NCBI GenBank assembly: GCA_029961685.1
Contig: JARWKL010000010.1
Coordinates: 29,234,111 to 29,298,110, forward strand
Direction of reading: 5' to 3'
Source of the DNA: Aristolochia californica
Taxonomy: Eukaryota > Streptophyta > Magnoliopsida > Piperales > Aristolochiaceae
Length of the DNA stretch: 64,000 nt
A program made the translations under genes and the position numbers. Positions within the stretch are counted from its first letter, which is position 1. Each line of letters starts with the position of its first letter. Positions 22,586 through 36,481 of the stretch are shown here, piece after piece. A model generated the notes under the pieces. It did no database searches and was not told where the DNA came from. It saw only the letters and a list, made by a program, of their open reading frames with translations.

Positions 22586-22724
22586 ATCTCCTTAGCCGTC
22601 CCACTCTCACATTTCTCTTCTCTTCCTTCTTCCTCTCCTTTTCTCCTTTTCTCCTTCTTTTCTTCTTTCCCTCCTCTCTCACCCTCTTGGTCGAGTACCT
22701 TATCATGGGATCCTAAATCTAACA
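22265..22724 (+). repeat. 5' LTR of the plus-strand Copia element
   Basis: It starts TGTTGGAAGACATC and ends CTAACA. It contains a TATA-like box (ctataaatag near 22468) and a (TC)n run at 22533-22582 in the presumed leader. The primer site for initiator tRNA-Met begins at the next base, 22725, which fixes the right border. Confidence 0.8.
22533..22582. repeat. (TC)n microsatellite inside the Copia LTR
   Basis: About 50 bp of uninterrupted CT repeat. The open frames across it are artefacts of the repeat. Confidence 0.95.
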
Positions 22725-22736
22725 TGGTATCAGAGC
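22725..22736 (+). promoter_or_regulatory. Primer binding site (initiator tRNA-Met)
   Basis: TGGTATCAGAGC directly follows the LTR end and is complementary to the 3' end of plant initiator tRNA-Met, the usual Copia primer. Confidence 0.85.
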
Positions 22737-23292
22737 ATTAGGTATGGGATCCCAAAATTATAATGCTAGTTAATCAAGGTTTTATCAACTCTTTCGATGG
22801 AAGTTGAGGTATTGAACAAGGTTCGGTTTTGAACAAGGTTCGGTTTTGAACCTTTTTTGGCTCACAAAAATAAGTTTTTTCTTCTCTTCTTTTCCTTGAG
22901 ATGATTGTTGCTATATATCTCAGAAAGTTGAAGGTTTACTAAGCATGCTTTGATAAAAAAAGATAGAGTTGTTGCATCTTAATATCAATGTGCTTATTCC
23001 ATGTTATCTTCTGTAAAAGAGATCAATGTTTAAACTGATATAGCTTGTGGATTTCTGTTTCTTTATTTTTTAAATGAAACATTGTTATTCCATTGACGAT
23101 TCCATTGTGTTTTATGATTGAAAAACTATATTTACATACTTTGAAGGTTGAAAGTTGATGTCATAGTTCATTTTTTTTAAACAAAACTCATGAATGTGCT
23201 TACATTGGTGCAAGAGATATTTAAAAAAACTAATTACATGATGTTCTTTCACGTTGGAATGTATTCTATCATCAACTTTGGCTCTTGATCTA

Positions 23293-23538
23293 CTTTCCTA
23301 AAAGTTTAAAAGAACAAAAGGGAAAAAAGGTTGGAGTTGAACAATTAGTTGGTACACGACACATAGAAGGAAAGTACCTTCTTTAGAAGATTCACAAAAT
23401 TGATTGAGATATCTTCTTTCCTAAAAGTTTAAAAGAACAAAAGGGAAAAAAATGTTAGAGTTGCATGATTAGTTGGTACACGACTTATAGAAGGAAAATA
23501 CTTTCTTTAGAAGATTCACAAAATGGATTGAGATTTCT
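23293..23538. repeat. Tandem duplication of about 123 bp in the Copia leader
   Basis: Two adjacent copies share ctttcctaaaagtttaaaag, 'agttggtacacgac' and 'tagaagattcacaaaat'. It lies between the LTR and the gag remnant. Confidence 0.85.
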
Positions 23539-24116
23539 TGAGTTTCGGTATAATTTTACATTACTTGATCTTCTCATTGGGGTGTATCCCATGAAAGGAC
23601 AAGATTAGAAAGTCTTAAAAAAAAATTAAGAAAAAAGGCAGCAAAGGCTGGTTCTTTGGGTTATTTGTTGGCACCAAATACTGGAAGGCAATGTTCCTTC
23701 TTTTAAAGATCTCTAAGATATTCAAGATCTCCTCCTTGGTATGATTACTAATTACCTTCCTTAATTATCCTCTTGCCTAAAATATTTAAGGCAAGTCAAG
23801 GATTGAAATTGATTTCCTGAAGTGGCACCTAAGACACTCAAAGAATGTTTCCTATCTTATTTTTGGAAAGTGATTGATTGAAGGAAGATCTTCCTTAATT
23901 TGATTTTTTGCTAAATATTCTTTCCTAAGTGAGAAAGCCTTCCATTCCCTACTTTTTTTTTTATCACAGCCAGAATGGACTCTCCTTATTTAGTGCATGA
24001 TTAATTGTTGCAAAGATTACATCTTTGGTTTTTGGGTTAGATCTTTCTTTCCCAAATTAGTTCCAACCCGTGCTAGTTAGCTTTGGTCTCCCTCTTCTTG
24101 AGTTGGTTCATTCCTA

Positions 24117-27050
24117 ATGGCTGAAGATCACATGGAGAGTAAGAGTGACCTTCTCAAGTTTACCATTATACCCTTGAAAGGGTTATCTAATTATTTGAGT
24201 TGGTCACAATTGGTTAAAAGATTTCTCATTACATGGGACCTCTTAGGACATCTCACCAAATCAGTTCCTCCTATTGATGGGAGGACAACTCCTCTTTGAA
24301 GTTGTTGAAGAATAATACATTGGTAATCAGCTGGCTGACAAATAGCATGGAGGAGTACGTGGCTAATAATGTGGTCCACCTTGAAACAGCCAAACAAATA
24401 TGGGACACTTGTGCAAAGTTGCACTCAAGCACAGAGAACCTCCATAAATTGTATGATGTTATTCAGAATATGTTCAATACCAAACAAGGGGACAACCAAC
24501 ATGAGTTCTTGGCATGGTTTTGAGGGTTGATTCAGGAGTGGAAAATTGTTCAGCCCTACTCCACTGATATATCAGTTCAAGAAAAGCAGTAGGAAGCCTT
24601 AATGTCTCAGGAGCTTCTGAGCATCTAACAGGTAATAAAAGTTTATTACACTCCATGACTCCCAGTTTATCCAACAAATTTGTTACCATAGCCAACAGAT
24701 CCCAAACCAAAGTTCTTGGGAAAGGATCCTCCTCTGCTACACCTTTGTTTCCTTTTATTGATGTCTTATTTGTTCCCTAGTTTCCCTTAAACTTATTGTC
24801 TAGTTGCCAGCTCACCAAACTTTTCAATTACTCCATCACTTTCTCACCTTCTTCTTGTGTTTTTCAAGATCTAACAACGAAGCAAATGATTGGTGGAGGC
24901 CATGAACAAATGGGTCTTTATTACATGGACTTGTCTTCGATGACTGCAATTTCCACTTCTCGGATAGAAGCAAAATTATGGCACAACCGGTTTTGACATC
25001 CACCAATAGCATCACTTCAACAATTATTTTCCTTTTTTTAAAACATTTTCTAGTATAAACTGTGAAGTATGTCAGTTTAGAAAATACCAAAGGACAACAT
25101 ATTCTCCCTGAGATGAAATTAAAGGTGTTGATCCCTTTTCCTTAATTCACTCTGATGTATGGGAACCATCAAGTTAAATATTTTGTCACATTTGTGGATG
25201 ATTTTACTCAAGTCACATGGTTGTTTCTTTTTAAAGAAAGGTCTAAGATTTTTTCCATCTTTAAGTCCTGTCATACCATGGTCAAAACTCAGTTTAGTTA
25301 AAACATACAAGTTTTTCGTTCTGATAATGCCAAAGACTACATCTGCGGTGAATTTCAATCTTTTGTCAAGATCGAGGCATTATCCATCAAACATTATGTG
25401 TCCACACCCCTCAACAAAATGGTGTAGCTAAAAGGAAAAATAGACATCTCTTAGAGGTAGCCCATAGCCTACTCGATTCTATGAATGTGCCCTATTTTTA
25501 CTGGCCTCACACCATTCTTACTGTCTGCTTCCTTATTAATCGGGTGTCTTCCTTGGTATTTAAACATAAATCCCCATATTCGTTGTTATTTCCTGATGAA
25601 GACCCTATCTATCTTCCCTTGAAAGTTGTTGGATGCACATGTTTTGTTCATGTCACATTCCCCCCAAAAGAGTAAGTTTAATCCTAAATCTCTTTAAGTG
25701 TATCTTCTTGGGTTACTCTTGTACCCAAAAAGGTTATGTCTTTTATAATCCTTCTCTTCGAAAGGTACTTATCTCTAGGGATGTTACTTTTCTTGAGGAC
25801 ACGTCTTTTTATTCTTCCAAGGATGCTCCTTCGGGTTTTTCATCTGTTCAAACAACTCTAAGACATATTATGCTACTTTATGCGAATCTCCTTCAACCCC
25901 CTGAAATCACGGCCAATACCACACCTATGGAGTTTACGGATCCCTCTGACATAAACTCATCTTCGCCTATCATATTTGGTCCACAATTTGAAATTAGGCC
26001 CATAACTCTTCTTCTTATTGTCAATTTTTTGCATCCATCTCCTTTGCATTTGTCCCACAATCATATCAGGAGGCACTGAAACATCCAGCATGGAAGGTAG
26101 CAATAGAAGAGGACATGAATGTTTTATATGAGGATCAGAAATGGACATTGGTTATGCTTCATTCTGAGAAGAAACTTGTGGGTTGTAAATGGGTTTTTAC
26201 TATCAAACACAATCCGATGGTTTTGTGGCTAGTCTTAAAGCCCATATCCTCACCAAAGGCTACACTTAGAGCTATGGAGTTGATCATGAGGAAACCTTCT
26301 CCCCGTTAACCAAGTTAAATTCAGTATGAATCCTATTATCACTTGTTGCAAATTCTTCTTGGTCGATATATTAACACGATGTGAAAATTGCCTTTTTAAA
26401 ATGTGATATTAAGAAGGAGATCTATATGCATAAACCACCTTGTTTTGTGTTGAGGGAGAGCTGGTATGCAAATTGAAGAAACCCTTATATGGCTTAAAAC
26501 AATCTCCTCAGGTTTGGTTCGAAAAATTTAGCCAAGTAATGTTGCAGTTTGGGTTCCATAGATGCTCAGTTGATTAGTTTGTATTTGCCTAGTAGTTTAT
26601 GTAGATAATATTGTCGTAACTAGCAGTAATGCAAAAGAAAATACAAAAAGTCAAAACGAATATATGCAAGGAATTTAAAATAAAAGACTTTGGACTTCTA
26701 AATATTTTTTGGGTATCGAGGTCTTCCAATCAAAACATGGGATTATTTTATCTCAGAGGAAGTATATTCTTTATCTACTAGAAGACACATGGATGATGGG
26801 ATGTCGACCGGTAAATACTCCTATGGATGCTAACACTAAGTTGTGTGCAAGCTTCGGCAAAGATGTAGAAGTAGAAAAATATCAAAGGCTTGTTGGGAAA
26901 CTCAACAGTAACCAAACCATATTTAGCATATGTTATAAGTGTGATTAGTCAGTACATGCATAAACCATAAGTTATTCATTGGGAAACTTTGGAAAGAATT
27001 CTCTGATATTTAAAATGAGCTCCTGGCAAGGGACTTCTATATAAATTCAT
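24117..27050 (+). pseudogene. Copia gag-pol remnant
   Basis: Gag-like sequence opens at 24117 (KGLSNYLSWSQLVKRFLITW) and continues in another frame with SWLTNSMEEYVANNVVHLE. The zinc knuckle and protease are not recognised. Pre-integrase (LWHNRF) and integrase blocks follow, with PQQNGVAKRKNRHLLEVAHS at about 25400 and NVPYFYWPHTILTVCFLINR. RT and later blocks include WVFTIKHNPM, LYGLKQSPQVWFEKF and MGIEVFQSKHGIILSQRKYI. Stops and frameshifts are frequent. The last readable block, at about 27045, resembles the RT/RNase H junction. Confidence 0.85.
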
Positions 27051-27060
27051 CCATTAATTA

Positions 27061-28020
27061 GGATTGTCATTCATCACTGTCCCATTTATTTGTCACTAAT
27101 CAATAAATGCATATTATTATATTTGTTACTAATTCTTTATTTATTATTAATTATTATAGTTGTCATTTCTTGATTCTTATTAATTATTTTATAAAAATAA
27201 ATGTTATTTATAATTAATATTATCAATTGATATCAATATTATTTCTAAAAATGTTATTATTTTTTATTATTACTATTTTAAATTATATATTACTATAAAA
27301 GTCCCATTGATGATAAATATGTATACAAAACATACTACCATATAAATTAATTAAATTTACATTATGTTGTTAATTATTTAATAAATATATTAAGCATATG
27401 TTCATAATTGAAATTATAATAAATATAGACATTATTTTATATTAATTAATGAATTGTTACTAATTATAATAGTTGTCGATTGTTATTAATTATTTTTATA
27501 AACTTAATTTCATTAATAATTAAACATATGTTTGATATTAATATTATCACTAAATAATAATGTTGTCATACCTATTAATCATTAATATCAACTATTATTT
27601 CTAAAATTTATTATTATTATTTATCTATTTACTATTATTATTATGATTATTTTATTCTATAAATTATTATAGGAGTCATACTAATCATAAAGTTTGTAAA
27701 TAAAACATACTATCACATGGATTAATTAAATTTACATCATGTTGTTAATTAATTGACAAATATATTTATGATATATTCATAATTGATGAATATAATTACT
27801 GTAGACATTATTTGCTATGAATTACTGAATTATTAATAATTACCACATGAATTACTATTATTAATAGATGCTTAATTTTGCTAAACTTATTAGTTATTAT
27901 TACCAATTATTATTTAAAAAAAATTATTGATTATTATTATCCATTATTATATTATATATTATATATTATTACAGGATTCCTATTGATTATAAATTTAAAA
28001 ATAAAAATATATTCCGATCC
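27061..28020. other. AT-rich gene-free region
   Basis: Mostly 'attatt', 'taatta' and similar runs, with no coding sequence. Two blocks share 'gataaatat...acaaaacatactaccat' type wording (about 27310 and 27690), suggesting an old internal duplication. Confidence 0.55.
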
Positions 28021-28565
28021 TGCCCGACTCTCATAATTAAGGCCAAGTCGGACACTAGGGGCGATTTTGCCCTATAAAACCGACCCTACTCCCTTATAAT
28101 CCGGGTCGACTTGCCCGAATTGTGACTCGACCCAGCAAGTTGCAAAACTGTGGTATCGACTAATACATTCCCCTGTATCGGCCGATTCTTCTCCTACATC
28201 GATCCTCGAGGTGAAATCAATACATATCTCAGCCGATAAGCTATACGTATCGGCGATATACCCGCCCGTTCCCCAAAGGTTAGGAAGGAGACGGTCAAGT
28301 GCAGGAAAGCCTCCACGTGAGCTCGCCGTTATCCGATACGAAAGGCGGCTAACCCGTACTGTGAAGTTGAAAATCTCAGAGAAGGGTACTTGCTTTTAAC
28401 GAACTCGATGCAACACTCAGCTTTTGCCCCCGGCATATGCTGTTCGCCTGTTTCCACTGACTTGACGTACTACGGACGCGGATATCTTTAGTACGAGGGC
28501 TCTTTTCTGATTTTACTCATCGAAAACTTCTCTGCTTCTTTTCTATTTGGCAGTTTCAGCTGGAC
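28021..28565 (+). other. Upstream region of the folylpolyglutamate synthase gene
   Basis: The base composition changes from AT-rich to balanced at about 28020, and the stretch leads into the start of the FPGS gene. It should contain promoter and 5' leader, but no specific box could be identified with confidence. A short open frame at 28211-28399 has no recognised family. Confidence 0.45.
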
Positions 28566-31500
28566 ATGGATGGAGGTATCTCGTTTCGTTTGTGCGTCCT
28601 TTGTCGATTCCATGAATGCCCAGGATCCAACACTTTTTACTCAATCTATTCATGCGAAAATTAACAAAAGACAATGTTGTTATGTTTGTTTTAAATGGGA
28701 CTTTGAATTACTCAGTTCCTTTTTGTGATTGTGCTGGGCTACTGTAGACGATGGATCGCCGCGTCAACAACTTTCTCAGTCGGCATATGAAGAAGCTCTG
28801 GATGCACTGTCCTCTTTAATTATAAGGCGTACTCGTGCTGATGGGTCCAACAAAGGGGATCGGTTTGATTTGTTGTTTGATTACTTGAAGGTATATCCCC
28901 TGTGTCGAGTGGAATGGGGATGCCGTGCTTTTATTTCGTCTTGAATTTTGTTGTGTATTTGCAGTCCGCCTCTTAAGTGTCTTGTGGTTGTATATATGTT
29001 GACATTAAAGAGATCTTTGTTTATTATGTGGATGAATAGATATTGGACTTGGAACGACCTATTTCTGAGATGAAGGTTATCCATGTCGCTGGCACTAAAG
29101 GAAAGGTAGTTCCATTTCATTGTTTCCGGTGATTACTCTTGTTTCTGATGCTTTCAGAAATAAGGTCTTTGAAGAATCTAACGCGTTTAATGAGTCAAAT
29201 GTATTCATGCAGGGATCCACTTGCACATTTGTAGAATCTATTCTGCGTCACTGTGGCTTTCGAACTGGACTTTTCACTTCTCCCCACTTAATTGATGTTC
29301 GAGAAAGATTTCGATTAGATGGGTGGGTTTTATGGTCACCAAATGTGGTTTGTTGCAACTGCTCTTTCATCTCTCTTCCCCTCCCCCTCATCTCTCGTAT
29401 TATTCATGTTTCACTATTAAGAATTGATGTCCCAAAACATGTTACAAAGATTAAATTGATAATTACGTAGCACTCACTCTGCTTATCTCCCAAGTAATAA
29501 AGCGTTGTCCACATGTCATAATCTAGGATTCAGTGCTGAATCTTGTATTCAAGAAATTGTTTCAAGGAACACTCAACTAAGTCCATAGAGCACCTCTTCC
29601 TTTCCATTACGTTATTCACTTTACCATGGATGGGAGATGACAACATAACCGGTGCACCTTCAGTCCTGGGTACATGTGCATGCAGGCTTATGGCCAATAT
29701 TTACGAATGCAACAATCTAAAGTTGCATCTAATTAGATGAAAACTCCCAGTATACCAAGCTCAATAAGTTATCTTTTCTGACATCTTGTGTCTTATTCAC
29801 AATTATGGTGGTTGTATATCTGATTATAGGAGCATGAAAATTTCAATTTTCTTGCCTCTTGCAGAGTGGAAATTTCTGAAGAGAAGTTCCTTGCATACTT
29901 CTGGTGGTGCTGGGATAGACTGAAGGTAAGCATGCTTGCCTTAAAGGACAAACGACTACTGACTGCTATAGCCAGTAAAAAGCAGGCAACCAAATCAACA
30001 TTACATACAATGAAACCCACACAGCATGAAAACTTAAGTGTTTGGGCACGCCCATGGTGTTTTTCTGATGTGCAGGATGATATGCAAAAGTTTTATGTAG
30101 ATTGAGTTGGTCTGTTTCTTTACCTTTTTATCTCTTGTGGTCATTGTGTTTTTTGGCCTGCCCTAGAATGTGACCTGTACTAAATCATCAATAATATCCA
30201 CGGTTTTTAGGAGAAAACAAATGAGAATGTGCCCATGCCAAACTACTTCCGATTCCTTACATTACTTGGCTTCAAGATATTTGCAGCAGAGCAGGTACAT
30301 ATATCCTCCTTTTGTTTCTTTAAAAAAGAGTCTATCTAATATTTGTACCCTCTTTCTTTTTATATTAAATGGAGACGGAAATATTATAACCTTATGTTAC
30401 TGCCAACATTCTACCTCTGGAGCAGGTGGATGTTACCATTTTGGAGGTTGGTTTAGGAGGAAAATTTGATGCAACTAATGTGGTAAATAATTTCTTCTGG
30501 TCCTATATTGTACTTTATTTGAGGAAGAGTGAGGGGAAATATTATGGTGTTTCTTTCTGGGATTTTAATACAAGGCAAGGCTAGAATATTTCAGGTGGAG
30601 TGGCATGGTTCTGCTCTGAGCTCATTGATTGTAGGGTCTTATCAGTCTTTGGACAAATTTTACAATTGTATAGTCCTATTTGTTTAGTTTTTGGATTAAA
30701 TGTAAATCAATGCATCTATTCCAAGCTGTGAGGCTACTGACAGGATAACTAGGATCATCTGATTTACTGGACCTGGTTTTGTCTATTATTGGATGCTTCA
30801 ATCAGTGAGTCTTGTTTGAAAGGAGTAAATGGCTTGATAACTTTTCGTTATGTTTTAGGTGAAGAGACCAGTTGTCTGTGGAATATCTTCCTTGGGATAT
30901 GACCATATGGAAATCCTAGGTGAGGAATGAATACATTGGTTCTCTTTCTTTTCTTTTGCTAAAGATAATTTTTCTCAGTCCCTTTATTGTTACAGGTAGA
31001 GGTTTTGAAGCTTTTTCACTTTTTTCTTTTTCTTTTTCTATTTTTTGTCTCATGCAAAGACCCAAAATTCTGATTGATGTATTATTATCAGCAGAATTCA
31101 TGGTGCTGCATATCTTGTGGGAGCCATGTGCTTATCAATTGCTTATTGTTGTCATTCTCCTTTTCTTTTATACTTAATTGTCTTGTTTGAACAGGAAATA
31201 CTCTTGGTGAAATTGCTGGAGAGAAAGCTGGAATATTAAAGGTATTCATTGGTAGAACTTCATTGAAATCTGATAATCTGCAAAACTAGGCAATGAGTCT
31301 TCTCTGTTATTGGAAAATATTTCATTCCTTGTGCAATAGTCCTTAGTTTGAAAATTAACTGTGATTTTAGTTGGTCTAGAGTGAAGGGCATCACTTGTCT
31401 CAATATTTTTGAAGCTGACCTAGAGTAATCTTTGTAACAAAGAGACACTTATATTAATCCATCCGCTGGTGGTATTGACGAAGTAGCTAGAAATTGTTCT

Positions 31501-33692
31501 ATGGAGCATCTGCAGTCAGATCTTTCATGTCCGGTGGTTCCTAAATGCAACTTGTACGATTTAAGAATTCTTGTCTCGGGTTTGGACTTCCTTAGACGTC
31601 TTGTTGTTGTTGTTGTTGTTGATGTAGACATATATGGATATTTTGTTTATCCTCATCTCAAAATTCTCATCCATGTATTTCTTGGTATATTACTTCCATG
31701 CAGGATGGAGTGCCAGCATTTACAGTCTCCCAACCAGAAGAAGCAATGACAGTAATTGAGAACAAGGCTGCTCAGTTAGGTGTAAGTAGGACAACTAAGA
31801 CAAATACATTGTACAATATGTTTTGTTCATATGCTTATGTGGTCTAATCCACATTAAACTGTTGTGGAAATCCACTTTGGAATCCTCCAACTAATCTGTA
31901 TACTCAATACTTCTTTGTAGGTGCCTTTACAAGTAGCCCCCCCTTTGGACATTGGTTTACTTAATGGTCGGCAACTTGGACTTCAAGGGGACCACCAATG
32001 TCTAAATGCAGGACTTGCAATTGCCCTATGTCATACTTGGCTTCAGAAAACAGGACACATCAAAGACACAGACCTAGACCAGGTTGTATGTTCTATTCTG
32101 AGATCTTTGCTTCTCTTCACCCTATTTTGCTTGAGATTTCTTTTTAATATTAGTGGCTTGCCCCCAAAATAGAGCTATCTAGCTGATGAGTTTGTCAAAG
32201 GACTTGTAATGGCCAAATTACAAGGTCGGGCACAGGTGATCATTGACCCACATGCTGATACACAAAGTGAGGGTAGTTGTAAATTTGGAGGTCTCGTTTT
32301 CTTTTTGGATGGAGCACATAGTCCAGAAAGCATGGAAGAGTGTGCAAAATGGTTTTCCCAAGCTGTGCAAGAAGACTTCCAACAACTTTCTGCAGACAAG
32401 CAACATTATAGTATTCACAACATCAAACAAGATGAGGAACAAAATCTCCCAACTGACTTGATTAAAGAGGCATGCAGTGTGAAAAAACCCGAAAGGGTAA
32501 GACAATATGCTTCATTCTTACCCTGGTCATAGTTTAAGATATTCAAACCTACCAAACAGACTGAAGTAAGCATTTGAAACAAGCTGCAGATATTGTTGTT
32601 CAATTGCATGTCAGTGCGGGATCCTCAATTGCTTCTTCCACGGCTACTAAATGCTTGTGCTAGTCATGGTAGAACAACTTTCTTGTGTTGGTTTCGTCCA
32701 TGATTCCTTAAATATTTGTGTTTGAATTAGTTAGTTGGGTATATGTGGGTTAAACCACCTATGAGTTTACTGATCTTATCTGGGTTTTCCTCATATGTAA
32801 TTTCAGGAATCTATTTCCAGAAGGCCCTTTTTGTTCCCAACCAGTCTGTGTTCAACAAGGTTGGGACCCATGCATTACCTGCAAGTGATCCTCTGGTTGA
32901 TTTGTCATGGCAACATACACTACAAAGAGTGTGGGATAATCTTCTTTTGGCTAGCAAAGGTATCTTAGTATCCTTTTTTTCTGATGATCACTATATATTA
33001 ATCACTTTGGAGACATTATTACTCAACATTTTATGCATTACTTTTTAAGGATTTTATTGTTAGGTTGTGTGCATTCATAAGCAGGCTGTTTACTGTTAAA
33101 TGCATTACTTTTTTAAGGATTTTATTGATTAGGTTCCTACATGCTACATGTATGTCCAGTGTTTCAGGTGTCTTTTATTCTTCTGAACAGCCAAAATATC
33201 CGGTTCATGGTCTCTTTAGTCCTAGTTGTCTTTACTCTATACAGTGTACTGTCCTACATGATTTAATCTGTTACGAGTGGCATCTATAAATTTTGCCTTC
33301 ATATGACTTTGCTTTTAAGTGGATGTCTACATGGTTGGCTTGTTTTGTCTCTTCAAAACAGCCACAGGTTCTACAGATGCTGTTGGAAAAGATTCAGAAT
33401 ATTCGAGCAACACTGATGACTCCAAGACCAGCGCAGTGTTTTCTTCCCTGCCATTCGTACTAAAGTGGCTTAGAGACAGTAGTCAAGAGAACCGGTCCAT
33501 TCGTTTCCAGGTAAAATGCCCGCTTTCAGATTCTTTGTTTTGAAAGAGTAAGCCTTCAAATTAAATTGAATATACATTTTAAATAAAAATGAAAATACAC
33601 TTATGACATCCAGTTAAACTATGGTCTGTCAGGTTCTGGTGACTGGCTCTTTACACCTGGTGGGTGACTTGTTAAGATTATTGAAGAAGTGA
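28566..33692 (+). CDS. FPGS: Folylpolyglutamate synthase
   Basis: Sixteen exons read in phase to 547 residues: 28566-28575, 28748-28890, 29040-29105, 29213-29322, 29865-29925, 30211-30294, 30426-30482, 30859-30919, 31195-31241, 31704-31781, 31921-32082, 32173-32496, 32590-32668, 32807-32959, 33362-33510, 33633-33692. All introns are GT/AG. The enzyme adds glutamates to folates using ATP. Landmarks are the P-loop VAGTKGKGST (about 68-76), [73 protein letters not shown] and [18 protein letters not shown]. It ends with [18 protein letters not shown]. The first coding exon is only 10 bp and the protein begins MDGDDGSP with no obvious transit peptide. That fits a cytosolic isoform like FPGS3, though an upstream start is possible. 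Confidence 0.95.
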
Positions 33693-35142
33693 AACCTTGA
33701 CGGATTGTAGGGGTTGGATACTGATTATTTGCTGCCCCATAACCGGTAAGCTTGTTTCATGCTTCTGTAAGTTTGCTTAATTTTCTTTTACTCATCAAGG
33801 GGTTTACAGACTCAAAACCTCCTCTTCTATTTGTTGTCTCAAGTAAATTTGGATGTAGTTTACAGACCAGTATGGTCAGACCTTAGCCCCTCAAGAACTT
33901 TCAAACCCCTTTTGGACAACCTGTAATATGTTCAAATCTGCCAAAAACCAGATCGTATCAATTGGATCCAGGTTTTATTACCAGGCTTAATGATAACAAA
34001 GGAATTTATATTGAAAAAAAAGGGGAGAAGGAGTCATTAGCTAGTAGAGTTTTTTACAGGAGCAAGGAGGATGCACAAAATAGAAAATAAAACACAAATA
34101 TTGAGTTGACTTCCCCCTCTCATCTAATTTTTGTTTTAAATAAGTTTGATTACAAAATGAAACTAAAAAAACAATATAGTATAAAATAAACCTCTCTACT
34201 AGAATAGGAAACTACCAAAGCTAACTTTTAACTAACCTAGGAAATCAGTAGAACTAGTAATCTAAGGACTCCAAAGAGGGACGAGTTCCTCCTCTCATTC
34301 AAGCACCCTATGTACAATTTAAGGGACACCTTTACCTCTCATAATCCCCATAAATTCCTCCAAGTCTTTCTTACCCAGAGACGACTCCTCCTATAAAAGA
34401 CATAATTTTCTCTATTAAGTGAGATGGTGCCTAACATTCCACCTCGTTTGGAGACACTTGTGTTAGTTGAAACACAATCCCTTGGTTTGACGAACTTCCA
34501 TATTTTTTAGATGAGCTTTTTAAAGGGTCTTTGGCTCTCTCCAACAACCATATTATTTCTATATTATTTGATTTGGGTCTTCTTGTTTTATCAAGAGATG
34601 ACCTGATACCTTTGTTCAAGCATACAAGCTAATTCTATGGTCTCCGCTAAAGTATTAGGCTTGCAATTTGCACATCCACCACTAAATCAGCCTCGAATAT
34701 GCTTACAAAACAATCTACTTATGTCATTTCCAACCAACCACACAAATAGCTAACATTTCAAACTCTTCTTGGTTGGCCTTCACCACACTAGTTTGACTTA
34801 GCTTTCTGAGGACAAAATCGAAATTTTGATAGTCCAAAGGTCTAAATCTAATGGACAAAGCTTTGACATATGAATCTCAATTTAGATAAGGCTAGGACCT
34901 CAATTTAGATAAGGCTAGGACCTCAATTACAGCTTGTACCATGGGAGGATGTCACACTCTGGATGGAGGGAGGGCTTGCAACACAATTTGGTTCATTGTG
35001 GTGTTGTGAAAGACGAAGAACTACTAGGCTTTATAAGCCTAGTCGACTAGACCATCTTCAGTTTTGTACTTAGCACAAGCATATTGAGCATGTCAGATTT
35101 GGAGGTGACCGTGAAGAGTATTAGATAGTTCTTTTGGTAGAG
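33693..35142. other. FPGS 3' flank and gene-free spacer
   Basis: The 3' UTR of FPGS should lie in the first few hundred bases. No gene is recognised further on. A short exact tandem repeat of 23 bp occurs twice at 34878-34923 (contains agataaggctaggacct). Other open frames have no family resemblance. Confidence 0.5.
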
Positions 35143-35741
35143 TGATAAGAACCTCGTCAAGGTCTTATCTTCTCAGCTTCCAAAGAAAGATCTAATGCTC
35201 TTCTAGGCAAGGGAGAAAGAGAGAGAGACTAAGTGGGAGAAAAGTAGAGAGAGGGAGATGAACTTTAGGAGAGGGAGAAGAGAGCAAGGCAAGAGATACT
35301 TAAGGAGTAGGCTACATTGATTTTTCCTTCAACCAAGACCCTTATTTATACTTTTGTCATTACATGTTTAAGGAAACTCCTCAATTAATTAGGCTTCCCA
35401 ATTACATTACTCAATCAATTAAACTCACTAATTATATCAATCAAAGGGAGATAATAAAACCAAGGGAGAGAATCTAGGAAACTTCTAAATCAATTACAAT
35501 CTTATCTTCTATAGATTCTTTAACAAACTAAAATAGAAATTTTAGGGTTCCATCAAAAGAAGGAAGGCAGGACTCCCATTTCTACCATTGACTTTTAACT
35601 TTATTTCCACTTGTGCCCTTGAGTATCATTTTCCTCTTTTACCCCCTATGCATGTGCATGAATCAACAAGTGTGCCACATTTTTTCTCTTGCTTCTTCTT
35701 CCTTCTTCCTTGATTTTTTGGAAATTTGAGGGTTCCTATCA
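35143..35741 (-). repeat. 3' LTR of the deleted Gypsy element
   Basis: 599 bp. Its inner edge on the minus strand is preceded by a purine-rich tract (AGGAGGGTTGGAA), the expected polypurine tract. It contains a GA-rich stretch near 35215-35290. Confidence 0.85.
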
Positions 35742-35779
35742 TTCCAACCCTCCTGAAGATCAACCTTGTCCTCAAGGTT

Positions 35780-36442
35780 AAAAATTCGAAAAACGAAAAA
35801 GGAAATCATCCTCATGTTTCCACATGGTTTCTTCTAGTCGGTTTTCATCCCATTGAATGAGGACCTCTGTATGGAAGTGAGAGTCATGTCGTACTCGAGG
35901 TTTCTTTAATATCGCCAATGGAAGAGTGATAGAAATGGTTTGTGCTTCTCTGAGTCATTTTTTTTAGTTGAGAGACATGGAATACCAGATGGATGGTGGA
36001 TTCATTTGGTAGCTATAAATAGTATGCCATTTTTTCCAATTCATTGGAGGACTTTGAAAGGTCCAAAAAAATTTGGAGCAAGTTTTTTATTCTGTTTAAC
36101 GGCCAATGATTGTTGTTGATACAGTTGGAGCTTGAGGTAGACCTAATCGCCTACGAAAAACTCAACTTCCTTGAGTTTGTGGTTGTGTTGACTCTTCATG
36201 TGTTGTTGCGTTAAGGCAAGATGGCGCTTGACTAGTTTCAAGGTCTAATCTTGATCTAGCAAGTCTTCTTCTAGAGCAGCGATATGTGTGGAGCTTTTCA
36301 CATATGATGAAATGACTAGGGGAGGTTTATAATATACAACTTCAAAAGGAGACATCTTCAAGGAAGAATGATATGAATTATTGTAAGAGTATTCTGCCAA
36401 AGGAAGAATGATACGAAGTGTTATAAGAGTATTCATCCACAA
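35780..36442 (-). pseudogene. Gypsy integrase C-terminal fragment
   Basis: The open part at 36245-36442 reads LPLAEYSYNNSYHSSLKMSP then FEVVYYKPP, the motif following the catalytic core of Gypsy integrases (lpwaEfwYNtsyHsSigmtPF). Beyond it, broken frames to about 35780 carry further C-terminal sequence. The catalytic D, D, E region is missing. Confidence 0.8.
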
Positions 36443-36481
36443 GTAAGTACAACTGAACTCTTTTGCATATGTGACCCAATG

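Larger units (their letters stand above)
22265..27060 (+). mobile_element. Decayed Copia retrotransposon, 5' LTR present, 3' end lost
   Basis: A 5' LTR (22265-22724) is followed immediately by the primer site TGGTATCAGAGC. Next come an untranslated stretch and gag-pol remnants (24117-27060) broken by many stops. Integrase and RT blocks read in Copia order. No 3' LTR was found: the recognisable coding sequence ends within RNase H near 27045 and AT-rich DNA follows. The strand and wording differ from the Copia element at 14-18 kb, so it is a separate lineage and clearly old. Confidence 0.85.

Noticed and set aside
22529..22741. Open frames across the (TC)n run
   Set aside because: Artefact of the dinucleotide repeat inside the Copia LTR.
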